From the NCBI GenBank assembly GCA_004335835.1, contig RWJK01001026.1:15665-79664 (forward strand): a stretch of DNA of 64,000 bases, given 5' to 3'. Positions 47,124 to 56,333 of this stretch are shown one piece after another. Every line of letters starts with the position of its first letter. Position 1 is the stretch's first letter. Under the pieces are notes generated by a model. The model did not search any database, had not been told where the DNA came from, and was given only the letters and a program-made list of their open reading frames with translations. The position numbers were made by a program, and so were the translations under genes. This DNA is from Scenedesmus sp. ARA3. Its lineage: Eukaryota; Chlorophyta; Chlorophyceae; Sphaeropleales; Scenedesmaceae.

Positions 47124-47602
47124 ATGATGTCCAAGTTCATCCTCGCAGCTGTGCTGCTGGTCAGCGTGCTGCTGTCTGCAGACGCATCCAACCCGATCAG
47201 GTAAGCAGCGTTGAGCGCGGACCATGAGGAATAAAGCAGTAATTTTGCTCTTTATTTTGCGATGGAGAACAGAAAGAGTCACCCGGCAGCGGTGGTCGAG
47301 TTACACTGCTTTGCCGGTCCAGTAGCACACGTGCCAGGAAACAGACGCCTTTATAGCATGCATATATTTTGTTTCTGTTGATTGTAATCGGATGACGTCA
47401 GTGAGGCCCAGCTTTGGCTGAATTCGAGCTCGATCCAGTCAACGCACGGGTGACACCTGGCAGAACCGGGTGACACCACGTTGAGCTGCGCTCTTGCTGT
47501 CTGATCAGTGCTCTGTCCTACTGAACTATCACGCTGTGAAAGTCTCATTCAATCATGCATGCTGTCGGATCATGTGTAGACTCCAGGCCACTTTCCCATG
47601 CC

Positions 47603-47649
<47 letters not shown>

Positions 47650-49418
47650 AGGGGCCTGTTCTCCAAGGGCGCCCGCAAGCTGCAGCAGGCATCCGCAACA
47701 GCCTTCGGCAACATCGATGCCAACTACGCCTTCAGCACCAACAACGTGCTGTGGTCCTCCCAGACAGTCATCACCAGGGATGGCGTGACCCGCAAAATCA
47801 GCCCCATGGTGAAGGGCAAGTCCAAGTCCAAGAGCGGCCGCAAGCTGATGCAGCCCGCGGGCACCATCGACGTCAACTACGGCTGGTCCACCAACAACCT
47901 GCTGTACACCTGGCAGTACAAGCTGGACGGCACAGGCTCCACACAGGTGCGACGCGTTCACTGTTGCTGCTGCTGCTTGCCGACAGATGTGCAGCACGAT
48001 AACATGTTGCATGCCAACAGGGGCAGCTGGCACAGTGCATTGGCTTCCAGGCTGATGCAGAGGGCAGTTAGACACTAGAATGTTCAACACTCATAGCATT
48101 CACAACGAGTGTGAAAGAACGATGCTAGCACGCGCAAGTTCAATCAGGCGTGACATTTTCAGCGCCTTGAATGCTGTGTAGTGTTGCACAGGGCAGGCTT
48201 GCAGGAACTTGTGAATCGCAGCCCGGTTGACCTGCATGAAAAGTAGCAGGTCACACGCTTTGCGAATTGCACAATTGCACGTAATGCGTACTCACATCAG
48301 GGCTGGGAGAGCCCCTGCCACCATGGCTGCTTGACCTAGGAAGGTCTGTTTCTCAGTACAAGGGTTTGTTGCTAGGTGCAGCTCCTGCTGCTGCTGCTGC
48401 TGACCGATTGCAGTGGGCGTTGCTGCAAACACGGGATAGTGTTGGGCCCTGCATGCAGCCAAATGCACCATGCACTGCTCACAACCAAGGCTGCAAATGC
48501 AGACGCATCTGTACATACCCAAACGAATTGCCAGAAACAGCTGTTGCGATACCAAGACACATCACTGCTGCGTCATGCTTATGTGCTGCATGCAACTGTG
48601 TTGCAAGCTGGGTACTGTTAATGCCAGCATTCCCTTCTGCAGCCGATCGCACCAGGCCTCAATATATCTTGTCACTGGCAGCAAGTTGCCCAGCTAGCTG
48701 ACGTATACAACAGCACATCACATTTTCAGGGTACTCATCTCCGCCCTGCCACGCATTGATATGCTGCTTGCTTGCAGAAAGTGTCCCCCATGGTGAAGGG
48801 CAAGTCCAAGTCCAAGAGCGGCCGCAAGCTGATGCAGCCCGCAGGCACCATCGACGTCAACTACGGCTGGTCCACCAACAACCTGCTGTACACCTGGCAG
48901 TACAAGCTGGACGGCACAGGCTCCACACAGGTGCGTGGAGTGCGGCATGTCGCTGCTGCTTGCCTAGCAGTTTACAAAGATTGAGGGGTTGAAAACAGTG
49001 TTTTACATGGTGCACACCTCGAAAGACACTTGGTCAATTAGCAAGCTGCTAGCAGCTCAGCCCAGTCTGTTGTTCAATCCCAGGAACACCTATGTGTGCA
49101 GCGTACAGCCAGTGCTTGTTACGGCTTGGTGCGGTATGTCTGTTGCAAAGGAGTACAGTGTGTTGCTAAGGAGTGCAGTCTGTTGCAGCATGTTACCGCT
49201 CAACAGCATGCTGGATAGTCAAGCCTTCCTCGGCAAACGTTGCACGTATTACTGCCGCAGGCTTCATGGTGTAGCAAGTTTCCTGCAAGTGCTGGCGTCT
49301 TTGTCCTGCAAGTAGAATCCCACGGTAAACTCACTGAATGTTTCCTGTGCCTGCTGCTGCCGCCTTGCAGAAAGTGTCACCCATGGTGAAGAGCAAGTCC
49401 AAGTCCAAGAGCGGTTAG
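47124..49418 (+). CDS. Secreted modular repeat protein with Lys/Ser-rich and RKL motifs
   Basis: Exons 47124-47200, 47652-47946, 48778-48930 and 49371-49418 give 573 nt, 190 residues. The N-terminus is a clear signal peptide (MMSK then FILAAVLLVSVLLSADA). The rest is three tandem modules: a dibasic RKL(Q/M)Q start, a segment with N(I/V)D.NY..STNN.L.., and a basic tail KGKSKSKSG. Exon 3 is 51 codons and phase 0 at both ends, so it can be skipped or multiplied without breaking the frame. Its last 144 bases match the end of exon 2 at all but one position, while the introns differ. Exon 4 is a cut-off module ending in a stop. The family is unknown to me. RKL followed by Q is a frequent site just after the signal peptide in secreted volvocine proteins, so processing into small units is conceivable. 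An extracellular location is likely. Confidence 0.7.
47603..47651 (+). repeat. (CTG)16 abutting the acceptor of exon 47652
   Basis: The CTG run passes directly into CTGCAG, the acceptor of the second exon of the secreted repeat gene. Confidence 0.95.
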
Positions 49419-50689
49419 AGCTCCAAAACGCAGCAACACAAGCTGCAGCGTGAGCTTGTGCATGCGTCATCCCTCTTAGGATGCTGCTTGAGTGGATGCA
49501 AGCTGCTCATCAATGGACTGTGTTCGGCAGCTAACCAATTTGGACACTAGGGTTCGGCAGTTCTGACAGCTGTGTGTGCTGCTGTTGTGCACTGTTGCCA
49601 GCAGCAGCAGCCTCGTCCTCAGATGTACTGCGGAATACTTACTGCCTTTGCTCTTATAGCAGCTGCATGCATGCTGTGCGCCACTGCACTGCGTGCAGCC
49701 TGCGTGTTTAGCTGTGGCAAAGGCAGATGACACTTGCAGGATGCGGCCCTGTGGCTGTGGCTGTAGCATTACTGAGACAACAGCAGCCCTGTGGCATTGC
49801 TGTATGCATGTGCAACTGCTGCATGCCTCTCACGCTATGTACAGTTGTGCATGCACATACTACAGACAATGACATGTTTGTGCAAGTGTCCATGATGTGA
49901 AGTAATATTTTTTCCATGCCAGCCGGTTTAAAATGATCCCTGCATACCTGCTGTGCTGCAAGGCAACTGCAGCTTGCTGACAAACATCTACAACACACAA
50001 ATGGTTGCTATGACATGTGCCAGGTGCACCTACCCCCATGCATTGCCAGTGGCAATGCACCATACATTGTGGGGTTTCATTTCATTGCGTTTCTCGCATC
50101 CTGCAAGCAGCACACTACAGTGCATGTTGTGCATGCAGTACAGGGTGCGGTGTGTGGTATGAAGGGAACAAGAGTGCTGTACGGACTGAGCGTGTGTGAT
50201 GATGGAAGTTGTCCCAGTGTTGTGTGCGTGAGCAGACACACGCCGTGTCTGGGATTTGTGGTGGCACCAGAGCGATGTAAATGCAGGAGCTGCTATGGCT
50301 TGTCATTCAAGAACTTACTCTGCACTGCGGCTGGTACGTTGAAAGCCGCAACATATGCAATTTGCGTAAGACCCAGTAGCTGCTGTCTGGCAGTGCCAAA
50401 CAGGGTACCACTGCAACTCTTCACAGGGTTCCGGCATAGTGTGGTATGACATTCCGAACCCTCGCCAAGGGTTCTGACCAGCTTTGTGATCGGGTGAGCG
50501 AAGGAAGTTCGCAGGAAGGAGCTCTGTAGACTCATACATCCGTGTGTCGAGGGTGATTTACTTTGTTTCAACAGACAGTGCTTCCCACGCCAAGCGGGCA
50601 CACTCGACGCTATCTATCTGTCGCCGAAATCCCTAGGCTCTCGAGGACACAGGCCACTTATATAGCACTGCCGATACCTTGGGGTCCGA
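49419..50689. other. Intergenic between secreted repeat gene and Tfb4
   Basis: No gene recognised. A TGTAA at 50276-50280 could end the upstream transcript, at about 860 bp from its stop, but the evidence is weak. Confidence 0.4.
50659..50665 (+). promoter_or_regulatory. TATA-like box before Tfb4
   Basis: TATATAG lies 25 bp before the proposed start codon at 50690. If both are right the 5' leader is only a few bases long, so one of them may need revision. Confidence 0.35.
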
Positions 50690-52379
50690 ATGGCAGGTGT
50701 GCATCGGCACAGAATGCAGCATAGAACAGCTGCAGCACGGCACAGGCCCTGGCCCTCTCCCCTAGCTTGCTGCAACACAGCCATGATGACAGCAGCTGCT
50801 TACGTGCACTGCAGATGCCGACGGAGAGTTGCTCGTGTTGCTATTAGACACGAACCTACTGCGATCCGACAGCGCTGCAGGCGTACCAGGCGATGTGTTG
50901 CTGCAGCAGGTGGGAACTCTGCTGCTTCTGCCACGCAACTCCTCACACATGCTACTTTCGAGTGCACCTTGCTCTATTTCTGTCTTCGTAACATCATACA
51001 TCCAACCAGCCCTTGCCCAGCTTCCGTTTGCATAAGCCTGCTGTGGCACTTGCTCACATCTCCTCTGCAGGTGCTGCTGTTCCTCAAGGCACACCAGCTG
51101 CTCAGCGAAAACAACCACCAGTGCATAATCGCCCTGCAGCCAAATGGAAGCCCTGTGCTGTACACACCCAGCAGCGCAGCCGGCAGTGCAGCAGCAATGC
51201 CGGCGCTGGTGCTAGAGCGCGTTCAGCAGTTGCTACTGGAGACCCCTGCAGCAGGTACGCTTGCAGGAAACTCTGAGCCGTGGGTGTGGCTCCCGCAATG
51301 TCACAGGACATATCTGTGGCAAGGAGCCCCTTGGATAGCTAAGAATGCTGGTGGTTACAGCAGCGCTTCTGACCAGCTGAAAGCAGTGCTGCTGGCCCGC
51401 TGCGCTGACAGCAGCTTGGTTTGTCAAGAAGGATTGTGCGGCAGCAGCGCTTGAATTGGTGCAGCAGCCTGTGCAGCTGCTGCTCAAGAAGACCCTGCAG
51501 CAGTCCTGCAGGTAGAAGCAATTCTGAGGTGGACCCGACAAGCTAGTAACTTGGTGTTGAGCGGTGCAGCTGCATCTTTCGCTGTTGTGGTAGACATGAG
51601 CAGCAGCAGCAGCCCTGTTGACGACGTGCGTGGTGCAGCACGCACACAGCAGCAGCAATAATAGCACAGATGAGTCCTGCAGTAGGGATACAACTGCACG
51701 GCAACGGCTGTGTGTGCCCTCCATGCCGCATGATGCCCTCTCCCCTCTCCTCCTTCTCCAACCTGTTGCTCCCTGCCTTTGCTGCTGCCACACCCTTGTG
51801 CTTGATGCTTGCAGGACTGCAACAGCAGCCAGAGCAGCAGCAGCAGCAGCAGCAGCAGGAGGTTGCGCTTGCAGCTGGGCTCTCCCGCGCGCTGTGCTAC
51901 ACCAGCCGCCTTCTACCTCGATACGCAGCCAGCACCCGCCACAAGGCCAAGCCACGCATCCTGAGCTTGCTTGCAGGAGCAGACACGCCCCTGCAGTACA
52001 TCCCTGTTATGAACTGCATCTTTGCTGCGCAGCATGCCGGCGTGGCGCTTGATGCGTGCATCCTGGGAGCAGCAGACTCGGCGTTTATGCAGCAGGCGGC
52101 ACACATCACGGGTGAGCAGGGGCTGCTTTTGTATGATGCACAAGCTGGTTGGTTGGTACAGACATATGACTGCGTGAGTGTGTTGTAGTGTCTTAATAGT
52201 CCGCAGCTCGGCTTTAGCAGACGTACGTACCATCGCAGCGGCCACGCCAGCATGCAGGCGTTTGATTTGGGCGCGTGCATCCTGGGCGCAGCACACTCGG
52301 AAATAGGAGCATCGGCATCATACGCCTCTGCCTGTCGGCACTTGCTTCTGTCAACATCACCATTACCACTGCTGCCGCG

Positions 52380-52414
<35 letters not shown>

Positions 52415-52795
52415 GCAGGCGGCGTGTACCTGCGGCCGCACCAGCCAGCAGCACTGCTGCAGTACCTGCTGGGAGTGTTCTCTGCTGACACAGCTACAAG
52501 AGCGAGCCTCAATTTGGTTATGGGCTCCGGCACACAGGCAGTTGACTATCGGGCGTCATGCTTCTGCCACAAGAATGTTATTGACACTGGTTACATCTGC
52601 TCGGTGTGCCTGTCGATCTTCTGCAAGGCAAACATGAAGCTGGCGCAGTGCCCGACATGTGGATCTGAGTTCAAGCAGGCAGCAGCAGCAGCAGCTGCAG
52701 CAGCTGCAGCAAGTGGGGGTGGCAGGGGAAGAGGCAGAGGAGCAGCAGCAGCAGCAGGTCGAGGGGGTGGGAGAGGGAGCGATGGGAAGCAGTAG
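50690..52795 (+). CDS. TFB4: TFIIH core subunit Tfb4/p34 (GTF2H3)
   Basis: Exons 50690-50696, 50815-50909, 51071-51254, 51815-52111 and 52419-52795 total 960 nt, 319 residues, close to known Tfb4. The first exon is only ATGGCAG; it joins in phase to give MADADGELLVLLLDTN. Hallmarks: the N-terminal von Willebrand A-like fold, TPLQYIPVMNCIFAAQHAGV, LDACILGAADSAFMQQAAHI, TGGVYLRP, and the C4 zinc finger at about residues 242-280 (SCFCHKNVIDTGYICSVCLS, then IFC, CPTCGSEF). Tfb4 binds p44 in TFIIH and is needed for RNA polymerase II initiation and nucleotide excision repair. An unusual tail of polyalanine and GGRGRGRG repeats follows the zinc finger. A CTG run at 52382-52413 precedes the last acceptor. 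The micro-exon start is the least certain part. Confidence 0.95.
51445..51513 (+). repeat. Donor-edge copy of Tfb4 exon 51071-51254
   Basis: A diverged copy of the LERVQQLLLETPAAG region ending in a CCTGCAG/GTAGAA donor-like site. Confidence 0.6.
52246..52310 (+). repeat. Donor-side copy of Tfb4 exon 51815-52111
   Basis: It resembles the HAGVALDACILGAADSAFM part of the exon at about 210 bp distance, diverged and without a clean donor. Confidence 0.75.
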
Positions 52796-53504
52796 TATGT
52801 ATGCGCCAGGGCTGCTCTTGCTGCTGCTGCATGGCCTGTTGTCAGGTTAGTACCAATTATCCTGTACATTTTCAGCAGAAATGCTGCTGTATCATATGGT
52901 TTTGAGTTGATTGGTTGAGGAGCGCTGATGGCCAGTGGTCAGTAACGTGCTGTTGCGTTGAAGTCTGGTCAGGTTCTGCACATATCGAACAATAGGCATT
53001 GTCAATGCGTCCGTTCAATGCGTCCGTTCATGGCGAAATTCATCTCGCAAGGACTGTCTTGCAAGCAATGACTGTGGAGGGCATTGTGCAGCAGCAGATG
53101 CAGCACCTGCTGCTTTGTCTGGTAGGCCCGGGTTTCTTCCCGCATTTGTCGTATCAAATACGATGTAGGGAGTGTTACAATGGTTTGTGCATCATCGTCG
53201 TGCTCATCTACGTGCAGCCGGTTCAAATGTGCTGCAACCCTAGGACCTGACAACAACGTGCCACGTTGCGCGGTGCACAGCTGAACTGGCAGCCCATCGT
53301 TACGATCAGTGCGTCTCATATCCCGTGATCAGTCTGCTGCAAAAACAATTCAGACCGTCCTCGGTTGTGATGCTTGGGATCTTGTCGCGGAGCAGAACGG
53401 TCCTCCTGTCCAAACACGTTGCCACGCTCAAGGGCCCCGAAACGATCAACCTCCGCTTGTTGAGCACCACCAGACACCGATCACTAACAGCGCAGGTCGT
53501 CAAC
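52796..53504. other. Intergenic between Tfb4 and the Mpv17-type gene
   Basis: No gene recognised. An in-frame ATG at 53370 would add a basic, Ser/Arg-rich extension to the downstream gene. Confidence 0.4.
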
Positions 53505-56091
53505 ATGCAGTCGGCACAAAGCAGCATGATCAACAGCAGCAGCAAGGTCGGCACCTGCAGGTTACTGCCCCGCCTTGGCCAAAGCTTTCCAAGCGGAACT
53601 TCCAGCAGGCTGTATGCTCAGCATAGTAACCGACAGCTGCCAGGCATTCACAGCAGCCGCAGTAGCAGGCAGCACAACAGCAGCTGGCAAGTCAGAGCAG
53701 AAGCGGGAGCTGGCGGTGGCAGCAGCGGCAGTGGTGAGTGCAGTGCTAGCCAGCTGTGCAGCTGGCTTGGATCACACGCTAGTATGTTGTGATTCAGTAT
53801 TGCATGCACGCCGGCTGTGCCAAGTACATGTGCATGCCTGTACCCTGCATGTTTGACCTGCAGTCACTACTGCTCGCCTGTGCATGAGGGCTATAGCACC
53901 TGGCGACACCACCCACAGCGCCAGCATGCAGTGCAATTGGATTACCAGCTTCACTCGTTCTCAGCCCAGCATCTCATAACATATGACTTCAACTTCCATG
54001 AACTTTCATGTGTTCTCAGGTGCTAAGGGCAAGCGCCACAGCAAGCACATGACCTGCATCACTCTTACTCAAGCTGCGGTCTTACTTCTGTGCTGCCCAT
54101 GCACTTCTGCATTTCCGCGTTATCCCAGGCGGAAAGGGCAAGGGCTACAGCAGCGGCGGCGGCAGCAGCGGCAGCGGCTCAAACAGCGAAGGCGGAGGCG
54201 GCCTCTTTGCTGCCTACAGCAATGCACTGCAGCAGCACCCCCTGCTGGTCAAAGCCCTCACCACTGCGTTTTTGTCAGCAATCGGAAACCTGATCTGCCA
54301 GGTGTTCATTGAGAAGCAAGACCTCGACAAGCTTGACTGGAAGAGAATCAACACCTTCACGCTGCTGGGTCTGCTGTGGGTGGCCCCTTGCCTGCACTTC
54401 TGGTACGGCAGCCTGAACAAGATTGTGACGCTGCAGGGCAACGCAGGTGAGACATCACCCAAAGGGTCAGGCTTGAGCTCTTTGTAAATCAAATTATATG
54501 CTGCCGGGGCTGCTGTGGGTGGCCCCTTGCCTGCACTTCTGGTACGGCAGCCTCAACAAGATTGTGACGCTGCAGGGCAACGCAGGTGAGGCATCACCGA
54601 AAGTGTCAGACTTGATGCTTCATCATATGAAAAAGTATTTTGGCACGGCAGCGTGAACAGGATAGTGACACTGCAGGGCCACGCAGGTAAGGCAGCAGCA
54701 GAACTGTCAGACTTGATGTTTTCCATACTTTGGTAGAACGGCCTGAACTCCTTCACGCTGCTGCGCCTGCTGTGGGTGGCGCCCTGCCTGCACTTCTGGT
54801 ACGGCAGCCTGAACAGGATTGTGACGCTGCAGGGCAATGCAGGTGAGAGATCACTGAAAGGGTCAGACTCAGACACTAGCGTGCCACACGTCATATGTAA
54901 AGAGGTTGCTGTGCCTGAAGGACACCTGCACATGTACTGCCACCTCGACTGCATGTCGCTCCCTGCAAACAAGGCTGCTGGAGGTAGCGTTGTGCCTGGC
55001 CGTCTATGCATGCCGCTACTGCCACTGCTAATGTGCGTGCGTAACGCGCCTGCTGCTGCTGCCGCTGCTGCTGCTGTTGCTGCTGCTGCTGCTCTTTGCC
55101 CTGCTGCCCCGCAAGTGCGCTTGCACGCATGGCCTGCGATCAGCTGGGATTCGCGCCGCTATCTGTAGGCAGCATGATGGCCATCCTCACTGCACTGATG
55201 TGACAATCTTCTGCTGTATGCTGCTGTTCTTTTTGCCACTGTCCCGCAGGTGCACTCGCCCGCTTGGCCTGCGACCACCTGGGCTTCAGGTCTACATCAC
55301 CAACGCATGCTTTCCGTAGCACTGCCGGTTGCGTGTACAGCTCATGCTCGCGCCGTGCTGCTGCTGCTGCTGCTGCTGCTGTTGTTTCCGTACTTCCCTG
55401 CAGGTGCGCTTGCTCGCATGGCCTGCGACCAGCTGGGCTTCGCGCCGCTGTTTGTAGGCAGCATGATGGCCATCCTCACTGCACTGATTTGACTATCATT
55501 TGCTGTGTGCTGCTGGTCTTCTTGTTCCTCCCTGCAGGTGCACTCGCCCGCATGGCCTGCAACCAGCTCGGCTTCTCGTCGCTGTTTGTAGGCAGCATGA
55601 TGGCATTCTTGACTGCACTGATTTGACGATGATCTGCTTTCTGCTGCTGTTTGTTTTGCCACTATCCCGCAGGCGCACTCGCCCGCATGGCCTGTGACCA
55701 GCTCGGATTGGCGCCGCTGTTCGTAGGCAGCATGATGGCCATCCTCACTGCACTTATTTGACAATTTTCTGCTGTCTGCTGCTGTTTGTTGTGCCACTAT
55801 CCCGCAGGCGCACTCGCCCGCATGGCCTGTGATCAGCTCGGATTTGCGCCACTGTTTGTCGGCAGCATGATGGCCATTCTGACTGCACTTGATGGCAAGT
55901 CAGACAAAGTGATTGACACACTGAAGGCAGACCTGCCAAGCGCAATAAAGGCAAATTGGGCGCTCTGGGTGCCTGCGCAGTTTCTCAACTTCCGGTTTGT
56001 GCCGGCGCAGTACCAGGTGCTGTTCTCGAATGTGGTGGCGCTGGCGTGGAATGTGTACTTCAGCTTCGCCACGCGGCCAAAGACAGCATGA
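53505..56091 (+). CDS. Mpv17/PMP22 family membrane protein with plastid-type leader
   Basis: Exons 53505-53733, 54129-54446 and 55808-56091 total 831 nt, 276 residues. The first 70 or so residues are Ser/Arg/Gln-rich and end in WQVRAEAGAG, a typical algal chloroplast leader with a VRA-type cleavage site, then a Gly-rich linker. The body has the family signatures: YSNALQQHPLLVKALTTAFL, GNLICQ, DWKRINTFTLLGLLWVAPCL, HFWYGSLNKIV, ALARMACDQLGFAPLFVGSM, and the C-terminal block ANWALWVPAQFLNFRFVPAQ followed by VVALAWNVYFSFATRP. These four-span proteins reside in mitochondrial, peroxisomal or plastid inner membranes and influence metabolite or DNA homeostasis by an unclear mechanism. The introns hold the most regular edge-copy array of the window, and a near-complete copy of the last exon follows the stop. 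Confidence 0.94.
54016..54046 (+). repeat. Acceptor-edge copy of Mpv17 exon 2
   Basis: CTCAGGTGCTAAGGGCAAG resembles the exon start GGCGGAAAGGGCAAGGGC, about 110 bp upstream of the true acceptor. Confidence 0.6.
54505..54850 (+). repeat. Three donor-edge copies of Mpv17 exon 2
   Basis: The exon end (LLWVAPCLHFWYGSLNKIVT, then LQGNA, and the GTGAG donor) recurs with donors near 54587, 54687 and 54843. The first and third are almost unchanged, and intron sequence after the donor (CA.C.AAAG.GTCAGACT) is copied too. Confidence 0.93.
55117..55762 (+). repeat. Five acceptor-edge copies of Mpv17 exon 3
   Basis: With ATGGCCTG as anchor, copies lie at 55129, 55264 (TTGGCCTG), 55418, 55552 and 55687, with the true exon at 55822. 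Spacings are 135, 154, 134, 135 and 135 bp. Four keep a GCAG acceptor. Four of the five reach the same break after LTAL and then read a stop, so inclusion would truncate the protein. Confidence 0.96.
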
Positions 56092-56094
56092 CAG

Positions 56095-56333
56095 CCATCT
56101 TCACTGCCAGTGTGGTACTGCTTTCTGCACTGGATAGCAAGGCAGACAGGGTTGTCGATACACTCAAGGCGGATTTGCCGAGTGCCATTTGCGCCAACTG
56201 GGCTCTGTGGGTGCCTGCACAGTTCCTGAACTTCCGCTTTGTGCCGGCGCAGTACCAGGTGCTTTTTTCGAACGTGGTGGCGCTGGCATGGAATGTGTAC
56301 CTCAGCTTTGCCACGCGGCCAAAGACGGCCTAG
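56095..56333 (+). repeat. Trailing copy of Mpv17 last exon
   Basis: About 240 bp after the true stop repeat the final two thirds of exon 3, from D.KAD.V.DTLKADLPSAI to the RPKTA stop, with an open frame and a Lys-to-Cys change (AIKANW to AICANW). Confidence 0.95.

Noticed and set aside
50783..50909. ATG at 50783 as the Tfb4 start
   Set aside because: It is in a different frame from DGELLVLLLDTN and reads quickly into Arg-rich non-homologous sequence.
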